Below are positions 9,077-17,637 of a DNA stretch of 64,000 nt, in pieces. A program made the translations under genes and the position numbers. The stretch's first letter is position 1; the number at the start of each line of letters is the position of its first letter. The stretch is taken from assembly GCA_038239345.1 (NCBI GenBank), contig JBBSEX010000002.1:438669-502668 (forward strand), written 5' to 3'. The DNA is from JBBSEX01 sp038239345. Its GTDB lineage: Bacteria > Acidobacteriota > Terriglobia > Bryobacterales > Bryobacteraceae. The notes under the pieces are model-generated. The model saw nothing but the letters and a program-made list of their open reading frames with translations. It did not search any database and was not told the origin of the DNA.

Positions 9077-11356
9077 ATGCGCGGAACCCGGTGGTTGATA
9101 CTAGTTGCCATCAGCCTGATCATTTACGCCGTTGGATATATTTACTTCGGTCGTGTAAGTGCGCTGAACAGCGCAAAACCGGCGCCTCCCACGCCGATAC
9201 GGGATAATCTCTCGGCCACAGCCGATGGCTGGCACTTCCGGCAGATTTCGGGCAATCACGTTACCGCGGAAATCAGCGCCAAGAAATACGAACTCATCAA
9301 GGAACCCTCTACCGCCAGACTGGAAGAAGTGGAACTGCGTATCTATCACAAGCAGGGCGATCAATTCGACCTGGTGAAGTGCGCGAAAGCGGATTTCGAT
9401 ACCGCCGACGGCATCCTATTTTCGGAAGGCGCGGTGGAGATCACGATGGCCATACCGAAGGATGGCGAGGCGACCAACGGGCGCTTGGTGAAGATTGAAA
9501 CCTCTGGCGTTCGCCTGGAGAGCAAGACGGGACGGGCAACCACAGACCGGCTGGCGACGTTCGGATTTGACCGTGGAAATGGCAAGGCGATGGGAGCCGA
9601 GTACGACCCGAATACCCGCCAATTGCACATGAAGAGCGCCATCGAATTGAACTGGCGTGGAAAAGACGGCAAGAGTATCCCGATGAAGGTGGAAACGGGC
9701 GATCTTACTTATCGCGAGAGCGAAGCGAAAATTTATCTCAGTCCCTGGTCGCGGCTGACGCGTCAAAACATGAAGATGGATGCCGGAGCAGCAGTGGTTA
9801 CGTTGGATGATCAAGTGATAAGTCTTGTGGAAGCGCAAACGGCTAAGGGTGTGCAGGACGATCCCGGCCGGAAGATCGAATACGCGGCGGACCAGTTGAC
9901 GATGCATTTCTCCGGCGACAGCCAGGTGACGCAGATTAACGCCGACAAGAACGCCCACCTGGTATCGACGGCGGAGACGGCGAAAACCACGGTTTCGAGT
10001 AATCACATCGATCTCGATTTCGACGCGCTCGATCATGAAAGTGTTTTGAAGAGGGCCGTGGCGACGGGCGGCGGTGTCGTCGAATCCGTACCGGTTCCCA
10101 AGGTCGGGGTGTTGCAGGCGGAGACTCGAATTCTGCGCAGCGAGCGCATTCAACTGGCGATGCGCGCCGGTGGGAAAGAGATCGACAACGTCGAGACGCC
10201 GGCCGGCACGCTGGAGTTTGTTCCCAATCGGCCGGGGGTCCCCCATCGCTACCTGAATGGCGATCATATCTGGATCGCTTATGGACCGCAGAATCAGATT
10301 CAGTCGTTTCGGTCGGTGAATGTTTCTACTCGTACTGAGAATCCGCCGAAAGGTACGCCGCCGAAACCGAGCGAGCCGGCATTGACCTGGAGCAAGGACA
10401 TGGTGGCCCAGTTCGATCCGAAGACGGCGCAGGTAACGCAGATCGAACAATCGACGAACTTCCGCTATCAGGAAGGCGACCGCAAGGCGAAATCGGTAAA
10501 GGCGGTTTTGAATCAAACCAGCGACGTGATTACGTTAACTGGCGGGGCGCGTGTTTGGGACACTACGGGTTCGACGGCAGCAGATCAGATCGTGATGAAT
10601 CAGAAAAATGGCGACATGTCAGCCGATGGGAATGTCACGTCGACGCGGTTGCCGGATAAAAAGGGACAGTCTTCGGCGATGCTGTCGAATGAAGAGCCAA
10701 CGCAAGCGAAAGCCAGGAAGATGGTGTCCACCGATAAGAACCTGAAGATTCTATATGAGGGCGACGCTGTTCTCTGGCAGGGTTCGAATCGGGTGCAGGC
10801 GGATCGCATCGATATCGATCGCGATGAGTCGAGTTTGCTGGCGAAGGGGAACGTGATCAGCCAGTTTGTCGACAAGCCGAAAGAGGAGAAGGATAAGGAT
10901 GGAAAGGCGAAGCCGAAAACAACAGCGGCCACTCCGAAGAGTGCGATCTTTACGATCGTTCGAGCGCCCGAATTGCTGTACACGGATGAAGACCGGATCG
11001 CGTTATACAAAGGGGGCGTCGTTCTAAACCGCCCCGATATGAACGTCAAGTCGAAAGAGTTGAGGGCTTATCTGAACGACTCGTCGGCCGACTCATCGCT
11101 TGATCGCGCGTTTGCCGACGGTGCCGTGGAGATTCTCCAGAACCGCAATCAGCGGACGCGCACCGGAACCTCGGAACACGCGGAGTATTACACGAAGGAT
11201 CAAAAAGTAATTCTTACGGGGGGCCAGCCGCAGATGGTGGATAGTCTAAAAGGAAACACCAAGGGCAAGCAATTGACCTACTTTGCCAATGATGATAGGC
11301 TTCTGGTAAATGGTGTGGCGGAGCAGCGAGCCACCAGCACCATCCACCGCAAGTAA
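9077..11356 (+). CDS. lptC: LptC/LptA-like LPS transport periplasmic protein
   Basis: This 759-residue protein belongs to the OstA/LptA superfamily, whose beta-jellyroll units build the periplasmic bridge that carries lipopolysaccharide to the outer membrane. It starts at ATG 9077 with a membrane anchor (WLILVAISLIIYAVGYIYFG), followed by an LptC-like domain (residues about 45-200). Several OstA-like segments follow, with phrases such as KNGDMSADGNVTS and LYEGDAVLWQGSNRVQADRI. At roughly four times the length of LptC, it looks like a fusion of LptC and LptA units, as seen in other Acidobacteriota. Two Lys/Pro/Glu-rich linkers occur near residues 420 and 600. lptB follows after three bases. 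The ATG lies 114 codons into a longer open frame whose upstream part overlaps the opposite-strand ankyrin gene and does not look coding. Confidence 0.88.
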   Translation: MRGTRWLILVAISLIIYAVGYIYFGRVSALNSAKPAPPTPIRDNLSATADGWHFRQISGNHVTAEISAKKYELIKEPSTARLEEVELRIYHKQGDQFDLVKCAKADFDTADGILFSEGAVEITMAIPKDGEATNGRLVKIETSGVRLESKTGRATTDRLATFGFDRGNGKAMGAEYDPNTRQLHMKSAIELNWRGKDGKSIPMKVETGDLTYRESEAKIYLSPWSRLTRQNMKMDAGAAVVTLDDQVISLVEAQTAKGVQDDPGRKIEYAADQLTMHFSGDSQVTQINADKNAHLVSTAETAKTTVSSNHIDLDFDALDHESVLKRAVATGGGVVESVPVPKVGVLQAETRILRSERIQLAMRAGGKEIDNVETPAGTLEFVPNRPGVPHRYLNGDHIWIAYGPQNQIQSFRSVNVSTRTENPPKGTPPKPSEPALTWSKDMVAQFDPKTAQVTQIEQSTNFRYQEGDRKAKSVKAVLNQTSDVITLTGGARVWDTTGSTAADQIVMNQKNGDMSADGNVTSTRLPDKKGQSSAMLSNEEPTQAKARKMVSTDKNLKILYEGDAVLWQGSNRVQADRIDIDRDESSLLAKGNVISQFVDKPKEEKDKDGKAKPKTTAATPKSAIFTIVRAPELLYTDEDRIALYKGGVVLNRPDMNVKSKELRAYLNDSSADSSLDRAFADGAVEILQNRNQRTRTGTSEHAEYYTKDQKVILTGGQPQMVDSLKGNTKGKQLTYFANDDRLLVNGVAEQRATSTIHRK

Positions 11357-11359
11357 CGC

Positions 11360-12115
11360 ATGAGAACGCTCGAGACCTCCCACATCACCAAAAGTTACCG
11401 CGGACGCAAGGTGGTGGACGATGTATCCGTGTCCGTCGAGCAAGGCGAAGTGGTGGGGCTGCTGGGTCCCAATGGCGCCGGCAAAACCACGTCGTTCTAC
11501 ATGATTGTTGGCTTGATCAGCCCGGATTCCGGCGGTGTAATGCTGGATTCTACCGACATCACATCGCTGCCGATGTTCCGCCGGGCACAACACGGCATCA
11601 GTTATTTGCCGCAGGAAGCCTCTGTATTTCGCAAGCTTTCGGTGGAAGACAACCTGATGGCGATCCTGCAAACGCTGTCGTTGAGCGGGCGCGAACGGCG
11701 GGCCCGGATGAATAGCCTGATTGAGCAATTGGGCCTGGAAACCGTGCGTCACAGCAAAGGTTTCATGCTTTCCGGCGGCGAACGGCGGCGAGTGGAAATC
11801 GCCAGATCGTTGGTAATTGAACCGAGCTTTTTGCTGCTGGACGAACCGTTTTCCGGTATCGATCCGATTCAGGTGCTGGAACTGCAGCGCATTATCACCG
11901 ATTTGAAACGATCGGGAATCGGGATCCTGGTGACGGATCACAACGTTCGCGAGACGTTGGCGGTGACTGATCGCGCCTACATCATAAACAACGGCAAGAT
12001 CTTCCGCGCGGGCTCGCCGGAAATGCTGGGACGCGACCCCGACGTGAAACGCGTTTATCTGGGCGAGAACTTCAACTTCGAGTTCCAAACCGCTGTCCAC
12101 GAATCGCGGCGATAG
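11360..12115 (+). CDS. lptB: LptB, LPS export ABC transporter ATPase
   Basis: This 251-residue cytoplasmic ATPase powers extraction of lipopolysaccharide from the inner membrane by LptFG and its movement along LptC/LptA. Walker A is GPNGAGKTT (residues 36-44), the ABC signature is LSGGERRRVEIAR, Walker B is LLLDEP followed by FSGIDP, and the switch His is in TDHNVRE. The LptB-specific C-terminal segment FRAGSPEMLGRDPDVKRVYL is present. It follows lptC/A by three bases, so the two are an operon. lptF and lptG are not in the window. Confidence 0.96.
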   Translation: MRTLETSHITKSYRGRKVVDDVSVSVEQGEVVGLLGPNGAGKTTSFYMIVGLISPDSGGVMLDSTDITSLPMFRRAQHGISYLPQEASVFRKLSVEDNLMAILQTLSLSGRERRARMNSLIEQLGLETVRHSKGFMLSGGERRRVEIARSLVIEPSFLLLDEPFSGIDPIQVLELQRIITDLKRSGIGILVTDHNVRETLAVTDRAYIINNGKIFRAGSPEMLGRDPDVKRVYLGENFNFEFQTAVHESRR

Positions 12116-12155
12116 CCCTGTGATAAACTGACTTCTAGTAATTCCTTCCGCACAT

Positions 12156-12229
12156 TCCCCGATCGTCTAATGGTAGGACAGCGGCCTTTGGAGCCGTGAA
12201 TCGTGGTTCGAATCCATGTCGGGGAGCCA
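12156..12229 (+). tRNA. tRNA-Gln (TTG anticodon)
   Basis: The 74-base gene has acceptor stem TCCCCGA/TCGGGGA (12156-12162 with 12219-12225), discriminator G and an encoded CCA end (12227-12229). The anticodon stem GCGGC/GCCGT encloses loop CTTTGGA, giving anticodon TTG at 12188-12190, which reads CAA (Gln). The T-arm is CGTGG-TTCGAAT-CCATG. It marks the border between the housekeeping block and the accessory stretch that follows. Confidence 0.95.
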
Positions 12230-12620
12230 CACCCTGAATTCAACAAATCCGTGCTCACAACCTGACAACCCGAATTCTTGTTATGAACAAGTCGTGTCTC
12301 GTTAATTTGCTTAGGCCCAATTGCCAGAATGGGAGGGGTTGCATTCGATGACGACGGTGTTTCGTAGAGGGCTTACCAAATGGACCGAATTAGTAGAGTG
12401 GCGCACGGATACCGGCGCATTTAATTAACAATTTAGGTAGAGGGTTGCACGAGGGCTGGTACAAAAAAGCGAATCATCAGGCGGCTGAGGGTCTTCCTGG
12501 TGGGAGAAAGATTCTGGGTCATGCCGCATTCGGAGTACCTTAGCCGGAAGGGGCAGCGGGTCGAAGGCTCCGAAGTGAAGCCGTACGGATGCGACTGTAG
12601 CACGATTGCGGCATACTGTA
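12230..12620. other. Gene-free stretch after tRNA-Gln
   Basis: These 391 bases hold no convincing gene on either strand. The only clear structure is a perfect inverted repeat CTTGTT-ATG-AACAAG at 12277-12291, without a U-tract. Short reading frames on the minus strand (about 12425-12643) have no recognisable family features. Confidence 0.5.
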
Positions 12621-14069
12621 ATGACGTCCACTTCAGCAATCACGCCGCCGCCCCACGATGACCGCCGCTGGCGGCTTCAGACCTGGCTGGGCATCCAGGC
12701 CGGGACCAAGCCAAGAGTTTACGCGCAAATTTTCGCGGCAGCCGAGATTGACAGCCTTACTTATTGGCTTGAGATCTTTTTTGCGGCCGGTATCGCCACT
12801 TTCGGTTTGGTGGAAAGCAGCCCCGCGGTGATCATCGGTGCCATGCTGATCTCTCCTTTGATGGGGCCGATCATGGGAACTGGCTTGGCGCTGGCCGTTG
12901 GAGACCTCTACCTGGGGCTGAAGGCCGTACTTAACCTCGTCGCGAGCATCGCCGTATCCGTCGCGTTCTCCGGTTTTTTGGTGTGGCTCCTGCCCTTCCA
13001 CTCCGCGACCCCGGAAATCCTCTTACGGACGACGCCGAATTTGCTCGATCTCGGAATCGCCCTACTGTCCGGTTTGGCAGGTTCGGTTGTCGTCTCCAGA
13101 GGAAGTGGCGACGGAGTGACCGCGCTGCCCGGCGTTGCGATCGCCGTGGCGTTGATGCCACCGTTATGCACGATGGGCTTTGGTTTAGGAAGCGGGATAA
13201 ACCTTGAAATTATGGGAGGGGCTGGCCTTCTGTTTCTGACGAACCTGGTCGCCATTGTTTCGAGTGCATTCCTTGTGTTCCTCCTTGTTGGCCTGAACAC
13301 CGCGGAGGTGCAGAAGGTGATGGAGGAATCTCGACGCGACGAGCGTTTCGCGCAGTTTCTTTCGGGCGCCCGTGTCGGCCGATTCTTTTCTAACGGGGGC
13401 AGGCTCCACTGGCGCGTCCTGATGATACTGATCCTCCTGGCGGCCATTTCAGTACCGCTGTACCGAGCGCTACTTCAGGTTGCTGGCGAAACAGTCACCC
13501 GAGCTGCGGTTCAGGACGAATTGAAACGACTCGCTCCTGCGGATACTCTTGTCTTGCAGCAGGTAAACGTTGCGAAGGAAGGAGTGGCTATACATATCAT
13601 TTCCACGAAGCCCATCGCCGATTCAAAGGTCGCGGAGGTGCGCCAGGATCTGATTCGTCGAACCGGTCAAGACGTCCAGCTTTCAGTCGAAGCCGTCGCC
13701 AGCAAACGCGAGCTGTCCGACCTTATGCAGCGTCTGGCGCGGCCTGCCCCGGTTGTCGTCAAAGAGAAAGCAATCGAAGAGATCCAGAAGGAACTGCTCG
13801 ACAAGGTTCGAGCCGCCCTGCAGGACATATGGCCTTCGTCAGACGCCCCAATACATGACTTTAGTGTGGCTTTGAACTATCGGACTGGAATCGCAATCAG
13901 CGTCCACTACGAATCTGAAAAGGACTTGGGAGACGTTCCGATCAAGATGGTTCAGCAAAGCCTGCAGAACAAGCTTGCGATGCCGGACCTTTCACTGGCC
14001 GCCGCCAGATTGCCCCAGGCAGACACCAAGAAGCGGCTGCCGACACCTGCTAAGCGAAAGCACCGGTAG
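12621..14069 (+). CDS. DUF389 family membrane protein
   Basis: This membrane protein of about 482 residues belongs to the DUF389 family, whose function is not established. After a short hydrophilic start comes the family core with several transmembrane helices (phrases ESSPAVIIGAMLISPLMGPI and LPGVAIAVALMPPLCTMG). A soluble C-terminal part of about 200 residues resembles repeated alpha/beta ligand-binding units, and the tail is basic. ATG 12621 is preferred; an in-frame ATG at 12606 adds five residues. A cation/proton antiporter begins 9 bases downstream, so the two are probably co-transcribed and may share a role in ion or pH balance (inference). Confidence 0.85.
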   Translation: MTSTSAITPPPHDDRRWRLQTWLGIQAGTKPRVYAQIFAAAEIDSLTYWLEIFFAAGIATFGLVESSPAVIIGAMLISPLMGPIMGTGLALAVGDLYLGLKAVLNLVASIAVSVAFSGFLVWLLPFHSATPEILLRTTPNLLDLGIALLSGLAGSVVVSRGSGDGVTALPGVAIAVALMPPLCTMGFGLGSGINLEIMGGAGLLFLTNLVAIVSSAFLVFLLVGLNTAEVQKVMEESRRDERFAQFLSGARVGRFFSNGGRLHWRVLMILILLAAISVPLYRALLQVAGETVTRAAVQDELKRLAPADTLVLQQVNVAKEGVAIHIISTKPIADSKVAEVRQDLIRRTGQDVQLSVEAVASKRELSDLMQRLARPAPVVVKEKAIEEIQKELLDKVRAALQDIWPSSDAPIHDFSVALNYRTGIAISVHYESEKDLGDVPIKMVQQSLQNKLAMPDLSLAAARLPQADTKKRLPTPAKRKHR

Positions 14070-14078
14070 AGCGGCAAG

Positions 14079-15254
14079 ATGGAATTAGATATTCAATCCG
14101 GCGCACTGCTGCTGCTTCTTGCGGCAGTAGTTGCCATGGTGACCCGCAGACTTCGTCTCCCTTACAGTGTCGGATTAGTCGTGGCAGGAATTTGTTTGGC
14201 GTTCTTGCCTTTCGCGCCTAAGGTCACGCTAACCAAGGATCTTATTTTCACGGTGCTGCTACCCCCTATCCTGTTTGAGGCTGCCTTCTACCTTCATTGG
14301 AAGCAACTCCGTCGTGATTTCGCAGTAGTCATCGTTCTGGCAACCGCGGGTGTGGTGCTGTCGGCGGCGGTGACTGCCGTGGGGATGCACTACATCGCCC
14401 AATGGAACTGGATCAGCGCGCTGGTTTTCGGAGTTTTGATCGCCGCCACCGACCCCGTTTCAGTTATCGCGACCTTCAAGGAGGCCAAAGCTCACGGCCG
14501 GCTACTGTTGCTCATTGAGGCGGAGAGCCTATTTAACGACGGCACCGCTGCTGTAGCGTTCGGCCTGGTGGTCGCTATAGCGGCCGGGCAGCAACCAGGC
14601 ACTGTGGCCATTGCCGCCACCCTTCTTAAGACAATCGGCGGGGGGATCGTTTGCGGAGGGATCGTATCCATTGCCGCGCTCTTGTTGGTGGGAAAGACTG
14701 ACGATCACCTTGTTGAAATTACCTTTACGACCGTGGCTGCCTACGGCTCCTTCCTGCTTGCTGAACATTTCGGTCTGTCGGGAGTCTTAGCGACAATCAC
14801 TGCCGGCCTTGTCTTGGGGAATTCCAGGTTCTTCGGGAGAATCTCCGACAAGGGCGAAGAGGCACTGCACGCATTTTGGGAGTATGCCGCGTTTGTCTCT
14901 AACTCAATGGTGTTCCTTTTGATCGGCATGCATGAAGCACATCAGGATTTCGCTGCCGTGTGGGGTTCTGCTCTGATCGCGATTGTTTTGGTAATCTTGG
15001 GACGCGCGCTGGCTATCTACCCCTGCTGTCTGCTGTTCTCCCGATCATCGCTACGTGTTACGTTGCGGCACCAGCATGTCTTATTCTGGGGAGGAATGCG
15101 CGGGACTGTCGCACTCGCGCTGGCGCTCGGACTTCCTCCCGAACTTCCCGAACGCGAGACCATCGTAACGATCAGCTTTGCTGTGGTGGCGTTTTCGGTT
15201 TTTGCGCAAGGCTTAACAATCACATCGGTGCTCCGCAGGACCGGAGAGATATAA
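14079..15254 (+). CDS. CPA1-type Na+(K+)/H+ antiporter
   Basis: This 391-residue inner-membrane protein of the monovalent cation:proton antiporter-1 family exchanges Na+ or K+ for protons. About eleven to twelve hydrophobic helices are visible. Family signatures include LLPPILFEAAFYLHWKQL near residue 65, the ion-binding segment ATDPVSVIATFKE near residue 125, and ESLFNDGTAAVAF near residue 147. The long C-terminal cytoplasmic domain of many NhaP-type proteins is missing; the protein ends soon after the last helix. It follows the DUF389 gene by 9 bases. Confidence 0.92.
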   Translation: MELDIQSGALLLLLAAVVAMVTRRLRLPYSVGLVVAGICLAFLPFAPKVTLTKDLIFTVLLPPILFEAAFYLHWKQLRRDFAVVIVLATAGVVLSAAVTAVGMHYIAQWNWISALVFGVLIAATDPVSVIATFKEAKAHGRLLLLIEAESLFNDGTAAVAFGLVVAIAAGQQPGTVAIAATLLKTIGGGIVCGGIVSIAALLLVGKTDDHLVEITFTTVAAYGSFLLAEHFGLSGVLATITAGLVLGNSRFFGRISDKGEEALHAFWEYAAFVSNSMVFLLIGMHEAHQDFAAVWGSALIAIVLVILGRALAIYPCCLLFSRSSLRVTLRHQHVLFWGGMRGTVALALALGLPPELPERETIVTISFAVVAFSVFAQGLTITSVLRRTGEI

Positions 15255-15309
15255 CCGGCTCGACGACGCCTTGCCGCAAAGGACAATCCCTGAAAGCCCG
15301 GGCGATTTC

Positions 15310-15350
15310 GCTGCGACCATTCATAACCTATAGGTGGTTCGAATCCCAGC
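15310..15350 (+). pseudogene. Possible tRNA remnant (anticodon-arm and T-arm fragment)
   Basis: The 13 bases GTGGTTCGAATCC at 15334-15346 match the T-arm of the tRNA-Gln at 12203-12215. They are preceded by TTCATAACC, which resembles the anticodon loop of a CAT tRNA (Met). The T-stem pairs poorly and there is no D-arm or acceptor match, so this is not a working tRNA. It may be a decayed tRNA or a scar of integration. The assignment is weak because the T-loop is nearly universal. Confidence 0.35.
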
Positions 15351-15389
15351 ATTCTCTACGCAGCAAGCCATACCATACACTCAAACTAC

Positions 15390-16274
15390 ATGCTAAACGG
15401 GGGCTATGCTTACACCACAATCATCAGCAGCAAGTACCACGGACAAACCCTGCTCTCCCACTTGGCGAGCCTTTACTCCCACTCCACCCCACAAGCCTGG
15501 CAACTAAAACTGAACAACGGCGAAGTAACCCTCAATGGCGTCACTGCCACCGGAAGCGAATCGGTCACTGTAGGCCAAACCCTTGTCTGGAACCGTCCAC
15601 CCTGGAACGAACCAGACTCCCCGCAGCACTTCGAAGTCCTGTTTGAAGACCGCTATCTGTTGGCCGTCAACAAACCCAGCGGGCTGCCCACCCTGCCCGG
15701 CGGCGGCTTCATGGAGAACACCCTCTTGCGCTTGGTGCAAAAGCAAACCCCCAACGCAAACCCTGTCCACCGGTTGGGCCGAGCCACCACCGGCATCGTC
15801 CTCTTCGCCAAAACACCGCAGGCGGCCGCTAATCTATTCGCAAACTGGAACACACCCGAAATTCAAAAAATCTACCGGGCACTGGCTCAAAACTTTGCCC
15901 AGCACGACGCCTACGAAATTCTCACACCCATCGGCCTCGTACCGCACCCGCTCATCGGTTCTGTGTGGGCGGCCAGCCCAAGTGGCAAACCGTCAAAGTC
16001 GTTGGCAAAGGTGATCTCACGCACTACGAGCACCACAACATTTGAGGTAAGCCTGAATTCGGGCCGCCCTCATCAGATCAGAATCCATCTGGCATCCATC
16101 GGCCATCCCCTGGTAGGCGATCCTCTGTACGGCTTAACCGGCCAGCCTCTTGAAAATCTCCCCGGCCTCCCCGGCGATGGAGGATATTTCCTGCACGCCC
16201 AATATCTGAGATTCCAGCACCCCATCACCGGAGAACAAATCAATCTTGAAGCAGCGTCGCCGTCCGGATTCTAG
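15390..16274 (+). CDS. RluA-family pseudouridine synthase paralogue with Gly in place of catalytic Asp
   Basis: This 294-residue protein has the layout of RluA-type RNA pseudouridine synthases: a short S4-like N-terminal part and then the catalytic domain with VNKPSGLPTLPGGGF, the active-site motif and GRPHQIRIHLASIGHPLVGDPLYG. The motif, HRLDR in active enzymes, here reads HRLGR (His127-Arg128-Leu129-Gly130), so the catalytic Asp is missing. A similar HRLGR motif is known to me from a cyanobacterial and plant subgroup, and the N-terminal pattern also resembles that group; this is from memory. C- and A-rich codon choice differs from neighbouring genes, suggesting transfer. It may bind RNA without modifying it or use another residue. 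Confidence 0.85.
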   Translation: MLNGGYAYTTIISSKYHGQTLLSHLASLYSHSTPQAWQLKLNNGEVTLNGVTATGSESVTVGQTLVWNRPPWNEPDSPQHFEVLFEDRYLLAVNKPSGLPTLPGGGFMENTLLRLVQKQTPNANPVHRLGRATTGIVLFAKTPQAAANLFANWNTPEIQKIYRALAQNFAQHDAYEILTPIGLVPHPLIGSVWAASPSGKPSKSLAKVISRTTSTTTFEVSLNSGRPHQIRIHLASIGHPLVGDPLYGLTGQPLENLPGLPGDGGYFLHAQYLRFQHPITGEQINLEAASPSGF

Positions 16275-16441
16275 TTGCATCAGTAGGTTCACCGGAATCA
16301 AATCGGGGTGGCCGTTGAAGGTGCGCGACCCCGCAATTCCGAATCCTAACGAAGCGAGCTTTATTACACTCCGATGATGGTGGTCATCAGGTCCATGCGC
16401 CAAAGACGGAGCATGGGGGTTACTTTATGGTGCACCCAACT

Positions 16442-16470
16442 CGCGTCTTGTACTTGTTTTACAAGACACG
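16442..16470. promoter_or_regulatory. Perfect dyad, possible operator
   Basis: GTCTTGTA (16445-16452) and TACAAGAC (16460-16467) form a perfect 8-bp inverted repeat with a 7-base spacer, extended by CG/CG after one mismatch. There is no U-tract. It lies upstream of the broken protease fragment and may be an operator or RNA hairpin left from that gene. Confidence 0.35.
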
Positions 16471-16567
16471 ATAGAAGAGCTACGAAGTGAAACGCTCTTG
16501 CTGCGTTCAGCAGTTATTGGTGTAAAGGAAGCAAAGTCTTTCAGCAGATTCAGGTAGGAAGCTTGAG

Positions 16568-16732
16568 ATGATCATCACTCCCACGTTCACGTCCGGGTTC
16601 GACGCGAATTTTGGCGTCAACGCAAGCGCTGCCAAGGCAGCATGGATCGCGGCCGCAAAAGTCTTCACTGACCCCATTCACATCAACATCACAGTGGTCA
16701 TCTCGCGTGAAGCTCTTGGACCCTCTCGATAA
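16568..16732 (+). pseudogene. Truncated N-terminal fragment of a secreted metalloprotease-like protein
   Basis: A 54-codon frame with a good ribosome site (AGGAAG before ATG) encodes a segment like the mature N-terminus of acidobacterial secreted metalloprotease-like or PEP-CTERM proteins: FTSGFDANFGVNASAAKAAW, then FTDPIHINITVVIS. In intact relatives this stretch follows a signal peptide and continues for several hundred residues; here there is no signal peptide and the frame stops after GPSR. It is most simply a decayed fragment, with the body lost beside the opposite-strand DUF4396 gene that ends 12 bases downstream. The family assignment is from memory of sequence pattern. Confidence 0.6.
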
Positions 16733-16743
16733 GCCGCAACACA

Positions 16744-17550
16744 CTACATACCGCCAAAGGCGATCGCTACGGATAGCCCCAAACCAAATATCAAAATCGA
16801 GAGCACTGTCATCCCAGTGAGCAGCATCTTCGATACGGGTTTCGCACCATCGTCCATCACCATCTCGCCCTCTTCTTGCAGACCGCCCGAGCGCTCGCCA
16901 GGTGGTCTTACCGTCATCATGCCGTGCTTCATGTGTCGGGATACCAACCACCAATTCATGGGATACGCGGTGATGAATCCGACAAGAAGTGCCATCGACA
17001 TAACGAACCAGAATGAAGGCCCCGACGGATCGTGGCTTACCGCATTGCTTGCCATTGCCAACGTCATCGCAGGCACCATTCCGGCCATAAGGAAGTTCAT
17101 TGACAGCAATTCCGGGAAAAAAGTACTGGAGAGCGCACGTCGATAGGAACCGCCTGCCATGTTCCGCATGAACAGAGATTGGAAGATACTCCATCCGAAC
17201 CCGAAGCCCAGAACGTACTCCAGCGCGATGTCTGTCGTCTTTGGCAGGTGGAACAAGCTGGCGATGACGGCACCCACCAGGATGCCCAGACCATCGCCGG
17301 CCACACAATGCATGGTCGAACCCAGAACCTGTCTCCACCTCGTCGCAACATAGCGTTCGTGGAGCCCAGGGAGTGGTTCGCGACAACCTAATACATAGAG
17401 AAACGCACCCAGTGGCCCAGTGTACGCGGTGAGTAAGACGAACCCCCACTTGAGGACCGGGGATGCCGGCGTGGTACGAATGTCAACCACCACAAACAAC
17501 AGCGATAGGGCAGTAAGAAGAAACCATAGAAGCATTACGCCATTCAGCAT
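16744..17550 (-). CDS. DUF4396-family membrane protein
   Basis: This 268-residue multi-pass membrane protein belongs to the DUF4396 family (function unknown). About six to seven hydrophobic helices are visible, with family-like segments MHCVAGDGLGILVGA near residue 80 and AYPMNWWLVSRHMKHGMM near residue 195. A Glu-rich cytoplasmic loop (GGLQEEGEMVMDDG) comes before the last helix. Conserved Cys and His residues (MHCVAGD, SRHMKHGMM) suggest metal binding, which is inference. Related domains are often found with copper or redox genes. It lies downstream of the CBS gene on the same strand but across an 87-base gap containing a hairpin. Confidence 0.8.
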   Translation of the reverse strand: MLNGVMLLWFLLTALSLLFVVVDIRTTPASPVLKWGFVLLTAYTGPLGAFLYVLGCREPLPGLHERYVATRWRQVLGSTMHCVAGDGLGILVGAVIASLFHLPKTTDIALEYVLGFGFGWSIFQSLFMRNMAGGSYRRALSSTFFPELLSMNFLMAGMVPAMTLAMASNAVSHDPSGPSFWFVMSMALLVGFITAYPMNWWLVSRHMKHGMMTVRPPGERSGGLQEEGEMVMDDGAKPVSKMLLTGMTVLSILIFGLGLSVAIAFGGM

Positions 17551-17572
17551 TGTAGACCTTATAGATCTTGAT

Positions 17573-17590
17573 CCCAGGCATCATCCTGGG
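17573..17590 (-). terminator. Hairpin between CBS-protein gene and DUF4396 gene
   Basis: CCCAGG (17573-17578) and CCTGGG (17585-17590) form a 6-bp stem with a 6-base loop in the gap between two minus-strand genes. There is no strong U-run. It may end the efflux-operon transcript or lie in the DUF4396 leader. Confidence 0.35.
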
Positions 17591-17637
17591 AGTGATTCTC
17601 ATTGCTTTTGAGGAATGGAATTCCGCACCTTCTTTCG

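Noticed and set aside
9416..10516. Long minus-strand open frame (366 codons) opposite the LptC/LptA gene
   Set aside because: Arg/His/Leu-rich antisense shadow of a well-supported gene in GC-rich DNA; no domain and no ribosome site.
11246..12100. Minus-strand open frame (284 codons) opposite lptB
   Set aside because: lptB has all ABC motifs; the antisense frame is His/Gln-rich without family features.
12425..12643. Short overlapping minus-strand frames (68-72 codons) after tRNA-Gln
   Set aside because: Two frames in different phases over the same bases, neither with a ribosome site or family pattern.
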